Shown here in pieces: positions 1-13,600 of a DNA stretch of 64,000 nucleotides (position 1 is the stretch's first letter; every line of letters starts with the position of its first letter). Location of the stretch: NCBI GenBank assembly GCA_964023275.1, contig OZ029919.1:6805450-6869449 (forward strand), given 5' to 3'. Made by a program: the position numbers and the translations under genes. A model generated the notes under the pieces. It ran no database searches. It was given only the letters and a program-made list of their open reading frames with translations, and had not been told where the DNA came from. The stretch comes from Norana najaformis (lineage: Eukaryota > Annelida > Clitellata > Crassiclitellata > Hormogastridae).

Positions 1-1403
1 TGAATGTGTACTGGTAAAAGTAAAAATGTAATAGATTAGATTCCTGTTTTGCCAGTATCGGATTTGTTTATTTGTGACAGAGTGAGGACCTGAGTTGGCA
101 TGAGGACCTGAGTTGAAGCCACATACTTTGTTTTGCTCATGGTCTTGGAGACTTGCAAGAGAGGAGTGACTGATGGTTTAATTTAGAAATGGCCAAACTC
201 GTCATTTGGTGCAGGTGTTAATGATGCCACGGAAGCCAGAGGTTAGACTTTTTGCAGCTTGTTGTCCTGTTTTAATATTGATGTTGTTTCTGCTGTCCGA
301 TGATGATGACTTGCAACTGTTTAATTGACTTTTTCAATAATTACAGTTAATGGTCAGTGGGCATTCAGAGCAACGATTGCCATTCGAACGCGCAAACGAT
401 GAACAAACTTTCCTCAATTGATCAATAAAAAATCTATCAATCAATCAATCCTCATTTCTGTTTGCCCAAACTTGGAATGGCGCCAAGTGGGTTGTTCTTT
501 AAAATGTGCTACATAAATTCACTAATACGATACTAATACCCAGTTAGCATTAGGATTTAATGAGTTTGTAATGGATTACGCTTGGTGAGCTCGTTTTACG
601 TAAACCTAAGCTTACGTTCTCTGAATGCTCATAAAATGATATAGTATCTGGTTCTTTATGCTTTTGAGAGGTTCTTAAAAAGGTGCTATATAAATATGTC
701 CGGATACATGCATACAGTATTATTCCATCAACCTACTTGACTTAATGGATTTTCAGAAGAATTTTTTAAAATATATTGAAATATACAAATTCTCATTATC
801 TCAGAAAATGCATCTATTAAATGTGCAAGCACCAATAACACAAATTGCATGCATGTTTGCCCACTTTGATACTTGCATACATGTCTTTGTATCTGAATAT
901 GCACATGTATCTATTTATAAATGTTGTAAAGATAGTATTATTATTTTAAGGTATGGATATACATATATATCTATATCGTCAATACATATTGTTTTTTACT
1001 TTAGATCTGATGTTATATTTGCCTGCCATCGTGTTGAGAGCACGGCTTGGGCATCGTGGTTTTGGACTTGAAGAATCTACTTTGATTTGTTTCTGTTTTG
1101 TGTTCCCAGTGAATTTGTTTTTCCAGGTATTTTGGAAAACTGAAACCATTGAAGGAAGAGCACCCTGAGCGTCTAGCCAAAAGGCATCTCATGGGAATCC
1201 CAATGCACACTAAACTCTTTAAATACTCAGCGTGTAACTGGGTGTGCAGTTTTAAGAATCCCATGAGGTGGTCACTCTGTTGAAACTGGGTAACTCTTTA
1301 GAGTCCAGATCATTGGTGCTATTCACTGATGAAGCATTCTTTAGGTTCTGGTGCTATATAAATAGAAGACAGATTTATAAGATCTAGACCATCTGTTTCA
1401 GCC
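1..1403. other. Gene-free stretch with LINE/SINE tail scraps
   Basis: No coding exon is supported. A (TCAA)n-like tail lies near 434-450. Short tails ending GGTGCTATATAAATA occur at about 667-696 and 1348-1365. The motif is the 3' end typical of L2-type LINEs and the SINEs that borrow their tail. The open frames here are short and look like chance. Confidence 0.5.
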
Positions 1404-1513
1404 GCCTCCTCCTCCTCCTCCTCTTCATCGTGCTCCTGCTCCTCCTCCTCATGTTCCTGCTCCTCCTCATGCTCCTGCTCCTCCTCTTCCTCCTCCTCCT
1501 CCTCCTCCTCCTC
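1404..1513. repeat. (CTC)n trinucleotide tract
   Basis: Imperfect CTC/TCC repeats with GCT and ATG interruptions. Translated on the minus strand they give a poly-Glu frame (1319-1564), which is a by-product of the repeat, not a gene. Confidence 0.9.
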
Positions 1514-1559
1514 GTCCCTGTTTTTCTGACCGACTGAACAGCTGCAACTGACTGGATTT

Positions 1560-1690
1560 TGCAATCATAATCTTGAGATCTCAGCAGCGCCTGATGAATG
1601 CTAAGTCGCGGGAACCAGCTCATTCACAGGTGTTCAGTCAGACTGAAATCGATGGGCAGGTATCAGGTTCGGTTCCAGGTCAGTATCTGT
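1560..1690 (-). mobile_element. LINE 3'-end fragment (family A)
   Basis: The same 3' untranslated sequence recurs at 8514-8865, 47925-48300, 50805-51275, 53618-53775 and 61725-61885. Shared blocks are GCTAAGTCGCGGGAACCAGC and a following AAATCGATAGGC-like block. In the longer copies the adjoining sequence encodes LPPELRQLS, the C-terminus of a CR1/L2-like reverse transcriptase ORF, so this is a 5'-truncated LINE lying on the minus strand. Confidence 0.65.
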
Positions 1691-2766
1691 TGAGGTGTTT
1701 GTGTGCCATTGATTGATGATGTGTGCGTTTTTATAAAGGGGCTACAGAAGTTAAAGGTATTGAAATAAAAGTAAAGCATGACAAACCCATTTGTCGTTAT
1801 ATGATAGTGCTATATAAGTATGAGAATAAATAGCTGTTAGAAGAGCAGATATTGACTGACCAGAATGGTTGCAACAAGTGTCTGGGTATCAAGCGCATTT
1901 GCTGTGGCCTACCATCAGCTACTTTTATCTAATTGCAATATCTTATTGTGTGGATCTGAGTTTAAGCCTCTTCCCAAGAATGGGACTTTTGAACACAGTT
2001 GCTTTTATATAATGTACTGGTATTGGTGCTATATAAATAATAGAAATTATAATATATACCTGGTTGATGGTGACAGTCAAATGCTTGTATAGTTTACATT
2101 GATTGCATGGTTTATTATATCTGGTTCTAGGCTACAGTGACTTCTTTATTACTAAACAGTTGATGTATATAAGCAATGTGGCCACATTAGTGTCTGCTGT
2201 TTATAGACCTTGCCTTTAAGAATTTGATAGAATTATTATCCTAAATCTTTTGGGTAATCCTTGAGGGTTGAAACCTCTCAGCCTCACAAAGTCTACCCTT
2301 GTAAATTCTTTGTCTTTTGAAGAAACAGCCACAGTCTTTTTTTAAGAATTACAGTTATTTTTGATTTTACATGTGCTGTGGCAGTAGCTTCCAATGGTTT
2401 TCCAGTTAAATTAATTCAGTTAACTAAATATTTCTCTGAGGTCATTCAGTACAGGACAGCGTAGAATGGAAGTTAACCGTTTAGCATCTATCATGTGTGT
2501 CAATTGATTTAGGATGTTCGAATTCATTTCAGTGTTTAGTTAAATTTAATAATAAAATTAATATAACTGTGGAGACATGTCGTTTGAAACGGTTACTTTA
2601 TGGACTTTAAAGTCTAATATCTTCTGTCTCAGACTCGCTTTCTTCCAGACTTAACCTCTTGACCTCTGGCTAAATTGTATTTCTGGCTAAATTGTATTTC
2701 TGGCTAGAATTGCTTGAAAAATTAAATTCTGATGTTCAGCCAAATTTTCTGCCTCAACAGCCACTT
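1691..2766. other. AT-rich gene-free stretch before the satellite
   Basis: No gene is seen. GTGCTATATAA-type tails lie at about 1807-1820 and 2023-2038, again suggesting eroded LINE/SINE ends. The rest looks like unique AT-rich DNA. Confidence 0.45.
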
Positions 2767-5700
2767 CATACGTAGGCCATATGAAGCCTGTATGACAATT
2801 ACCCATATGGGATTCATATGTTGTATATATGGGCTCATATGTAATAATATATTGGCCCATATGTAGGGCATATGAAGCCTGTATGATAATATACCCATAT
2901 GGGATTCATATGTTGTATATATGGGCTCATATGTAATAATATATGGGCCCATATGTAGGGCATATGAAGCCTGTATGACAATATACCCATATGGGATTCA
3001 TATGTTGTATATATGGGCTCATATGTAATAATATATGGGCCCATATGTAGGGCATATGAAGCCTGTATGACAATATACCCATATGGGATTCATATGTTGT
3101 ATATATGGGCTCATATGTAATAATATATGGGCCCATATGTAGGGCATATGAAGCCTGTATGACAATATCCCCATATGGGATTCATATGTTGTATATATGG
3201 GCTCATATGTAATAATATATGGGCCCATATGTAGGGCATATGAAGCCTATATGACAACATACCCATATGGGATTCATATGCTGTATATATGGGCTCATAT
3301 GTAATAATATATAGGGCCCATATGTAGGGCATATGAAGCCTATATGACAATATACCCATATGGGATTCATATGCTGTATATATGGGCTCATATGTAATAA
3401 TATATGGGCCCATATGTAGGGCATATGAAGCCTGTATGACAATATACCCATATGGGATTCATATGTTGTATATATGGGCTCATATGTAATAATATATGGG
3501 CCCATATGTAGGGCATATGAAGCCTGTATGACAATATACCCATATGGGATTCATATGTTGTATATATGGGCTCATATGTAATAATATATGGGCCCATATG
3601 TAGGGCATATGAAGCCTATATGACAATATACCCATATGGGATTCATATGTTGTATATATGGGCTCATATGTAATAATATATGGGCCCATATGTAGGGCAT
3701 ATGAAGCCTGTATGACAATATACCCATATGGGATTCATATGTTGTATATATGGGCTCATATGTAATAATATATGGGCCCATATGTAGGGCATATGAAGCC
3801 TATATGACAGTATACCCATATGGGATTCATATGTTGTATATATGGGCTCATATGTAATAATATATGGGCCCATACGTAGGGCATATGAAGCCTGTATGAC
3901 AATATACCCATATGGGATTCATATGTTGTATATATGGGCTCATATGTAATAATATATGGGCCCATATGTAGGGCATATGAAGCCTGTATGACAATATACC
4001 CATATGGGATTCATATGTTGTATATATGGGATCATATGTAATAATATATGGGCCCATATGTAGGGCATATGAAGCCTGTATGACAATATACCCATATGGG
4101 ATTCATATGTTGTATATATGGGCTCATATGTAATAATATATGGGCCCATACGTAGGGCATATGAAGCCTGTATGACAATATACCCATATGGGATTCATAT
4201 GTTGTATATATGGGCTCATATGTAATAATATATGGGCCCATATGTAGGGCATATGAAGCCTGTATGACAATATACCCATATGGGATTCATATGTTGTATA
4301 TATGGGCTCATATGTAATAATATATGGGCCCATATGTAGGGCATATGAAGCCTGTATGACAATATACCCATATGGGATTCATATGTTGTATATATGGGCT
4401 CATATGTAATAATATATGGGCCCATATGTAGGGCATATGAAGCCTGTATGACAATATACCCATATGGGATTCATATGTTGTATATATGGGCTCATATGTA
4501 ATAATATATGGGACCATATGTAGGGCATATGAAGCCTGTATGACAATATACCCATATGGGATTCATATGTTGTATATATGGGCTCATATGTAATAATATA
4601 TGGGCCCATATGTAGGGCATATGAAGCCTGTATGACAATATACCCATATGGGATTCATATGTTGTATATATGGGCTCATATGTAATAATATATGGGCCCA
4701 TATGTAGGGCATATGAAGCCTGTATGACAATATACCCATATGGGATTCATATGTTGTATATATGGGCTCATATGTAATAATATATGGGCCCATATGTAGG
4801 GCATATGAAGCCTGTATGACAATATACCCATATGGGATTCATATGTTGTATATATGGGCTCATATGTAATAATATATGGGCCCATATGTAGGGCATATGA
4901 AGCCTGTATGACAATATACCGATATGGGATTCATATGTTGTATATATGGGCTCATATGTAATAATATATGGGCCCATATGTAGGGCATATGAAGCCTGTA
5001 TGACAATATACCCATATGGGATTCATACTTTGTATATATGGGCTCATATGTAATAATATATGGGCCCATATGTAGGGCATATGAAGCCTGTATGACAATA
5101 TACCGATATGGGATTCATATGTTGTATATATGGGCTCATATGTAATAATATATGGGCCCATATGTAGGGCATATGAAGCCTGTATGACAATATACCCATA
5201 TGGGATTCATATGTTGTATATATGGGCTCATATGTAATAATATATGGGCCCATATGTAGGGCATATGAAGCCTGTATAACAATATACCCATATGGGATTC
5301 ATATGTTGTATATATGGGCTCATATGTAATAATATATGGGCCCATATGTAGGGCATATGAAGCCTGTATGACAATTACCCATATGGGATTCATATGCTGT
5401 ATATATGGGCTCATATGTAATAATATATGGGCCCATATGTAGGGCATATGAAGCCTATATGACAATATACCCATATGGGATTCATATGTTGTATATATGG
5501 GCTCATGTAATAATATATGGGCCCATATGTAGGGCATATGAAGCCTATATGACAACATACCCATATGGGATTCATATGCTGTATATATGGGCTCATATGT
5601 AATAATATATGGGCCCATATGTAGGGCATATGAAGCCTATATGACAATATACCCATATGGGATTCATATGCTGTATATATGGGCTCATATGTAATAATAT

Positions 5701-7653
5701 ATGGGCCCATATGTAGGGCATATGAAGCCTGTATGACAATATACCCATATGGGATTCATATGTTGTATATATGGGCTCATATGTAATAATATATGGGCCC
5801 ATATGTAGGGCATATGAAGCCTGTATGACAATATACCCATATGGGATTCATATGTTGTATATATGGGCTCATATGTAATAATATATGGGCCCATATGTAG
5901 GGCATATGAAGCCTGTATGACAATATACCCATATGGGATTCATATGTTGTATATATGGGCTCATATGTAATAATATATGGGCCCATATGTAGGGCATATG
6001 AAGCCTGTATGACAATATACCGATATGGGATTCATATGTTGTATATATGGGCTCATATGTAATAATATATGGGCCCATATGTAGGGCATATGAAGCCTGT
6101 ATGACAATATACCCATATGGGATTCATATGTTGTATATATGGGCTCATATGTAATAATATATGGGCCCATATGTAGGGCATATGAAGCCTGTATGACAAT
6201 ATACCCATATGGGATTCATACTTTGTATATATGGGCTCATATGTAATAATATATGGGCCCATATGTAGGGCATATGAAGCCTGTATGACAATATACCGAT
6301 ATGGGATTCATATGTTGTATATATGGGCTCATATGTAATAATATATGGGCCCATATGTAGGGCATATGAAGCCTGTATGACAATATACCCATATGGGATT
6401 CATATGTTGTATATATGGGCTCATATGTAATAATATATGGGCCCATATGTAGGGCATATGAAGCCTGTATGACAATATACCCATATGGGATTCATATGGG
6501 CTCATTGTATATATGGGCTCATATGTAATAATGACAATATACCCATATGGGCCCATATGTAGGGCATATGAAGCCTGTATGACAATATACCATATGGGAT
6601 TCATATGTTGTATATATGGGCTCATATGTAATAATATATGGGCCCATATGTAGGGCATATGAAGCCTGTATGACAATATACCCATATGGGATTCATATGT
6701 TGTATATATGGGCTCATATGTAATAATATATGGGCCCATATGTAGGGCATATGAAGCCTGTATGACAATATACCCATATGGGATTCATATGTTGTATATA
6801 TGGGCTCATATGTAATAATATATGGGCCCATATGTAGGGCATATGAAGCCTGTATGACAATATACCCATATGGGATTCATATGTTGTATATATGGGCTCA
6901 TATGTAATAATATATGGGCCCATATGTAGGGCATATGAAGCCTGTATGACAATATACCCATATGGGATTCATATGTTGTATATATGGGCTCATATGTAAT
7001 AATATATGGGCCCATATGTAGGGCATATGAAGCCTGTATGACAATATACCCATATGGGATTCATATGTTGTATATATGGGCTCATATGTAATAATATATG
7101 GGCCCATATGTAGGGCATATGAAGCCTGTATGACAATTACCCATATGGGATTCATATGTTGTATATATGGGCTCATATGTAATAATATATGGGCCCATAT
7201 GTAGGGCATATGAAGCCTATATGACAATATACCCATATGGGATTCATATGTTGTATATATGGGCTCATGTAATAATATATGGGCCCATATGTAGGGCATA
7301 TGAAGCCTATATGACAACATACCCATATGGGATTCATATGCTGTATATATGGGCTCATATGTAATAATATATGGGCCCATATGTAGGGCATATGAAGCCT
7401 ATATGACAACATACCCATATGGGATTCATATGTTGTATATATGGGCTCATATGTAATAATATATGGGCCCATATGTAGGGCATATGAAGTCCATGTGACA
7501 GTATTCCCATATGGGCTTCATATATCCTATGTATGGGCTCATATGTAATAATATATGGGCCCTTATGTAGGGCATATGAAGCCTGTATGACAATATACCC
7601 ATATGGGATTCATATATCCTATGTATGAGCTGATATGTAATAATATATGGGCC
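2767..7653. repeat. 92-bp palindrome-rich satellite array, about 50 units
   Basis: Head-to-tail units of 92 bp run almost without interruption. Each unit carries several CATATG sites, the 14-bp perfect palindrome ATATGGGCCCATAT and the 10-bp palindrome CCCATATGGG. Two half-units are related: TATATGGGCTCATATGTA and ATATGGGCCCATATGTA. Most neighbouring units differ at 0-3 positions. The outermost units, especially 7485-7653, are clearly diverged, as expected at satellite edges. Shorter or rearranged units occur near 5371, 5505, 6496-6595, 7133 and 7263. Because 92 is not a multiple of 3, every frame yields overlapping 69-residue minus-strand frames, which are not taken as genes. Confidence 0.97.
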
Positions 7654-7670
7654 AATTGGCAATAATTTAG

Positions 7671-7850
7671 AGATTTTAATCTCGGGCTAACACGGTCCGT
7701 ACACGGGGACCTTAAATGGCGTGGAGCCCATTCAAACGGGCCGCAGTGGTGAAGGATCTCACCCAATGAATTCATTGAAAAAAGAACAGGGTCTAGGCCG
7801 TGTGGTCGCTATAGAAAAACGTGTGCATTTACATTTTACATTTAGTAATT
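7671..7850 (+). mobile_element. Interspersed repeat, family B (SINE-like)
   Basis: It begins AGATTTTAATC, contains GGGGACCTTAAATGGC, then CCATTCAAACGGGC and GGTGAAGGATCTC, and ends in GTCGCTATAGAAAA followed by a CATTTACATTTA tail. Copies sit at 43943-44098, 60047-60185 and 60747-60905, and the tail alone at 28457-28509. The size and variable 5' end fit a SINE, but I cannot see clear Pol III boxes. Confidence 0.7.
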
Positions 7851-7889
7851 TCTGTTTAATCGTAATCGTAATCTCGAGACTTCTTGACA

Positions 7890-8025
7890 CGGGTGTGTGG
7901 TGCATGTGTGTGTGCGTGTGTGTGCGTGCGGGTTTGTGTATGTATGTGTGTGTGTGGGTTTGTCGGTTTATGTGTATGTGTATGTAGATGTGTGTTTATG
8001 TGTGTGTGCGCGCGCGTGTGCGTTC
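7890..8025. repeat. (GT)n microsatellite
   Basis: An interrupted GT/GTGC/GTAT tract. The open frames across it are compositional. Confidence 0.85.
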
Positions 8026-8513
8026 CGCGAAACGAAGAATAATTCAGTCGAACATTAAGCGCTTACAGAGTTTCCGTGACCTTCCCTTGACCTCGGCGTC
8101 TCCATTTCGCAAAACAGACGGTAACAGGATCCATGACGTCAGCAACGACTCCATCCTCACCGGTTTCGACACACATGTAGAGAGAGAGCCGCGTGACTGA
8201 CATTTGCTTTGAAATTTGCCGCTTTGAAGCTGACGTATGCCTCTCGTCTGTAGACTAGGCCTACTAAAGCAGTCTGCAGACAGTCTAGGTTCCAGCCTGG
8301 CTGTCTTTGGGCCTTGCAGAGGACTCGTAGGTCTAGAATTTAAACGTGAATTGCAGGAAAGCGTATGAGACGCTTATCATTGAAACAACTAGCAAACCTT
8401 TCAGGCTGCGTAAGGACGAGACGGAGAGGATATCGTTGGTTCTACCCGAGTAACTGTTTGTCTAGACTAGATCAACTAGTGCGGAATGTGGCCAAAATTT
8501 ATGAGCATCGCAA
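8026..8513. other. Unique sequence upstream of the ANKRD33-like gene
   Basis: No gene or repeat is recognised. It lies between the satellite side and the first coding exon at 9590, so 5' untranslated exons or a promoter could lie here, but I see no decisive signal. Confidence 0.3.
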
Positions 8514-8865
8514 GTAATCGTAATCTCGACATTTCTACAGCGCCCAACGAAAGCTAAGTCGCGGGAACCAGCTTATTCCCAGGCGCTTAGTCAAGACAAA
8601 ATCGATAGGCAAAGGGGTTCAGTTCCAGGTCAAGATCCAGGAGTCAGACAGTCGGACGGCTACGGTGGATGGTGTTTGAAATTGAAGCGAGAAGAGTGAT
8701 AAGGAGAAGAGGAAGAATCAGGATAAGATTTGTGGAAAAGAAATGTTTTCAGTCTTGAGTGAAAGACCAGCGCAGAAACTGAAAGAGGTGAAGTGTTGGT
8801 GAGTTCTTATGATTGACCAGACAACTGTCGCAATTCTGGCGGGAGTTTATTCCAAGTAAGAATAG
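8514..8865 (-). mobile_element. 5'-truncated CR1/L2-like LINE 3' end (family A)
   Basis: On the minus strand this reads as the end of a reverse-transcriptase ORF (LPPELRQLSG, then a stretch ending HKSYPDSSSSPYHSS), then a 3' UTR, and ends in a (GATTAC)n-like tail at the low-coordinate side. Frame-disrupting changes are present, so it is a dead copy. The same ORF end and UTR occur at 47925-48300. Confidence 0.75.
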
Positions 8866-9589
8866 GCATAGGCCTACATGGCACGGACTAGAAGTAATAG
8901 GCCACCTGCACTCTTAGTGCCGACATATTCAAGTCTGTAGGGTAGAGGATGGTCAAGTATCCTCTATCAACCTCATCTAAACTTTCAGCTAATGGTCGCT
9001 TCTTAAGCGTATCCCGTCTGCGAGTGCCAGTATGTATAGCTTAACTTTTTCTTTATGGTAGTGCTGGTGCTTGGCGTAAGGACCGCGCCAAGTGGAAACC
9101 AGTAGTCATATAAAGACTAAATGTTGATGCACACTGTCAGTGTGGTACATGCAAAGCAGTGGTAGGATTACTTTACATGCGTAAAGGACGTACGACGCAA
9201 ATTACGTTACTTTACCTGAAAAAAATGATTACGACGCAACTACTTATACAGAGAAAGTACAAGATATGCTTCCTCTGTAGTAAGTTTTTGTTCTTTGCCT
9301 CCTTAGGTACCTCGACTGGTTCTGCTTGGCTAAAGGATTCCGAATGCGAATGCGGTTTTGCGTTGACGGAAAAGATGTCTTCAGTAACAGTGCAGTAGAA
9401 GTCTTCAGATTATATTAGGTGAAAAGTTATGTAACCTAGGCCTACCTACGAAGCAACTAGTTATTTAAGGAGTACAGATTGTTTCAGAGACGTCTCAGTG
9501 TGAATCATCAATCCAAGAATACAGAACCTTTTAATGACTTCCATTTCGAAGGACTTGTAGCCTGAAACTTGCACCGGAATTTCGTCGTA

Positions 9590-9787
9590 ATGAGCGTGAA
9601 GTCTTTTGGTGGAAACAACTTTAGCAGCCGTCGCTACGAAACATCTAGCATCGACTCGCAGTTTACTGACACCGATGACGTTAGATTTCTTGATGCCTGC
9701 ATTGAATGTGATGACGACTTGCTCTATGACATCATACAGAACGGCGTGACGTCGGATGAAGTCAACGAGCGTGACCGTTCCGGAAGA
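9590..9787 (+). CDS. ANKRD33-like: ANKRD33-like coding exon 1
   Basis: Encodes MSVKSFGGN to NERDRSGR (66 residues) and ends at the donor AGA|GTGAGT in phase 0. Confidence 0.85.
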
Positions 9788-10575
9788 GTGAGTACTGTTA
9801 ACCGCAGATTTAATACATCGCCGATGAAACTTCATCGGCTAAATCCACGATCGTGAACCGAATTATAGTCAGCAATAAGTAGTCTATCAGTGTATCAGAA
9901 TATATCAGACAGATATTGGGAGTGGCTTGGATATCTGACAAGGTACGAGAAGCCAGGTTGAGATGGTGTGGTCATGTGATGAAGAGAGAGGACAGCTGCA
10001 TTAAAAGAATTATGACAGCAGAGGTTTATGGACGCCGCAGTCGGGGACGACAAATGAAGAGATGGGAGATGTGATTCAACAAGACCTAAAGTTCCTCAGA
10101 CTGAAGAAGGAGGATACTGGAGATAGAAACAAATGGAAAAGAAGGATCCTCGTGGCTGACCCCTCTCATAGGAGGCGTTCATTCCAGCGAGAAGGAGAGA
10201 GAGCGAGAGCGCGAGAGAGAGTGAGACAGAGACAGAGAGAGTGAGACAGAGACAGAGAGAGAGTGAGACAGAGTGAGACAGAGAGAGAGACACACACAGA
10301 GAGTGAGACAGAGAGAGACAGACACAGAGAGAGACAGAGAGAGAATATTGTCGTCAAGTATACGGACCATTAAAATGTCGTCAGATATGTTGGCAGTGAG
10401 TGTGCACTGTGTCCTATGTGTTGCGTAGACTGGACTGAGTCACGCCTGTGCCAATGGATTCCTTCCGGTTCTGTCTCTGCTCGAAAGACTCGATGACGTC
10501 GACGTCACCCTTCCGGACAACGAAGGAAACACGCCGCTCATATTCGCTGCTCAAGCAGGTATCTTCATTTCTCTC

Positions 10576-10627
<52 letters not shown>

Positions 10628-13600
10628 GTATGCGTCTGCCGCTTTTCCCTCGTCATTGTCATCGTCGACGTTATCCTCCTACTTTACCTCCTCCCTTTAC
10701 CCATTATATCCTCCTCCTTCTCCTACTCCTACTCCTACTCCACCACCACTACCCTCACCACTACCGCTACCACAATGGCACCACCACCACTATCACTACC
10801 ACTATGGCACTACCACCACCACCACTACCACCATGGCACTACCACCACCATCATGGGGCCACCGCCACAAGAGAAGGAAGGACCAGTTGAGAATAGTAGG
10901 GTAGGAAGGGGCAGCAGGATTGAGAGGGGAGGTAAATACAAGTCCATCGAGGTCATGCTATAATGGTAAATGTAAAAGCGACGATTTTGCTATAATGGTA
11001 AATGTAAAAGCGACGATTTTGCTATAATGGTAAATGTAAAAGCGACGATTTTGCTATAATGGTAAATGTAAAAGCGACGATTTATAGAGCATCGTAAGTA
11101 GATAGCTACTTCTATTGTCCTTTCACCCTTGTCAGTTGCGAAAGTGTCGGCACGGTTTCTAGAGCGGATGTTATGAAGTTTTGAAAGGGGATGAAGTATC
11201 AAGGTCAGGAAGGTCATTCTTTGGCCAGAAATTTCTGAAGACTTATTAATAAATCAGTCATTCAGTCCATTCAGATATGTGAAGCCTATATTTGAATACA
11301 GTCACATGGACTTGTAGCCTGAAACTTGCACCGGAATTTCGTAGTAATGAGCGTGAAGATATATGAAGAATACTGTCACGTGGATCAATCCAGTGATCAA
11401 ACTCATTTGTTCGTTCTTTCGTTCGTTCGTTCACCCACTTACCCACGGAATCAGTCAGGGCTGCCTCCGGCCCTAACCACTGTTGCTAAGTCAGCTGCTT
11501 TTATTTGGCAGGAGTCTGTATGAAGCGAATATCTCTGCTGGTCACGATGGGTGTAAATGTATCCGACTAGAAATGTTCTGGCATATGAGTCTGCAGGAAA
11601 TATGTGGAATAGTTTCTTCGTGCCTTGCAAGTAGTGAAGGGACCCTGTGGTCGTTTGGAGGTGGGCCAGAATCTGTGGTCCCTTTGCTACTCTTTCCGGT
11701 GGCTTCTAAGAAGATACTATATCAGAATATCATCTGACTGGTTTAGTGAGTGAGTTGAGGTGGAATATGTACCCAGATGGGGTTAAGACGACACTGTACA
11801 GACCCGGATGTCATTTGTCAGGCTATCGGCTTCTGACTGTTTTATTGGGAGCATGCATTTCAACACGTCCATCGCCTTCCTACTCCCTCTCCTCTATTCC
11901 TTTCCTATACTATATTATACTGTACTACACTGTATTATACTATATATTATACTATTATACTATATATATATTATACTATATATATTATACTATATATATA
12001 TATTATACAATATATTATACTACACTATATTCCCTTTTCTGTCTGTCTGCTTGTCTGTCTTTCTGCATGTCTGTCTGTATTCATCTACGTATGTATGTAT
12101 GTATGCATGTATATGAATATGTATATATATATGTATGTATGTATGCATGTATATATGTATATGTATGTATGCATGTATGTAAATATGTATATATATATGT
12201 ATGTGTGCTTGTATATGTGTATGCATCTATGTATGTATGTATATGTATGCATGCATGTATGCATGTTTTGTATGCTTGTATACATGTATGTATGTAGGCC
12301 TAACTGTTTTTATGTAAGTACCTGACTATTTTTGACTGTTGTTGTTCCTCGTACCTGAACAGTGTTGGGCTTTCTGGCATTCTCGGTGGCTGGTCCAAAG
12401 CTTTGGAATTCACTGCCTACTTCAGTTCGTTCTATGTATCCTTTGATTCAGGTCTAAACTAAAGACTCATCTCTTTCAACTTGCTTCCAGTTTTTCTGCC
12501 TATCGGAATTCGACCCGGCTTCTCCAACGGACTATAACTGATTTTGGATTGCGATTTTCACTTAAAGCGACCATCGACAGATGATAGCCGCACTGTAGAA
12601 GGCTTTAGATAAGATTAGATTAGACTGAATTGGATTGGATTAGATTAAATACTTAGTTTAGTGTAATTGTTGCCGTGTATGTAGATTAAGGTCATCATCA
12701 CTTTATGTATATATTGGCTTGAATAATAATTCCTCAAACTCTATGAAAAAGACTGAATTCACCTATTGGATGTGATTCCTCTTAGTGTCTTAATGTAAAT
12801 TATACCTTCATTATCTATTATACCTTCACTGTCTGTTTTGACGAAGAATTACTGGAACGCTCCAACAACAACAACAATAACTTGCTTACGTAGTCTGCCT
12901 ACTGGTTTGCCTGCCTATCGGACATCGACTGCTCAAACATAACACCGTTTCTATGTAAGCAGGCCCTTCAGACTGAAATTTACTGGCCTTAAGTGTATAA
13001 CAAGTGCAATAAAAGACATTAACAAGTGCAATAAAAGACATCAATCGATGGTCGCTTCGAGTGACACCCTATTGGCCCAATAGGGTGCCACTCGAAGCGA
13101 CCATCGATTGATGTCTTTTATTGCACTTGTTAATGTCTTTTATTGCACTTGTTATACACTTGAGGCCAGTAAATTTCAGTCTGAAGCGCGAGACAAGTGC
13201 GCCCAAACAACTTGTCCAGGGTCGCTATACGGAGCCCGTTCAGGAGGCTCGAACACCACAATCGTTGGATTAATTACAGACCCATCGTGCTACCGAATAG
13301 ACCAGTGTGAAGAACTACGGCGCTATAGAAGTCATTCGATTGGACTGGGATTGCTGTTGCAGGTCATGACGATGTTGTCAAGTATCTGTTGCGTTGCTTC
13401 CCTCAGCTGTGCGTCGATCAGACCAACAGCCTTGGCTTCACTGCCCTCATGAAGGCAGCCATACAGGGCCGAACCAAGTGCGCTAAACTGCTTCTCTTTG
13501 CAGGTATCTCGTCTCCCCATTCTACGGATCATTCGAGGGAAGCTGATTCCGAGGAGAAACGTCAGTCCGCTCAGGTTGGGGGTTGGGCACTAGCTCCATC

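Noticed and set aside
1319-1564. Acidic poly-Glu minus-strand frame
   Set aside because: It is only a (CTC)n tract.
2767-7653. CRISPR-like array of direct repeats
   Set aside because: The units abut with no unique spacers and the genome is animal, so it is a satellite.
2722-7662. Dozens of overlapping 69- to 160-residue minus-strand frames with MGPYIITYEPIYTTYES-type sequence
   Set aside because: They are translations of the 92-bp satellite, shift frame each unit and have no conserved domain or start context.
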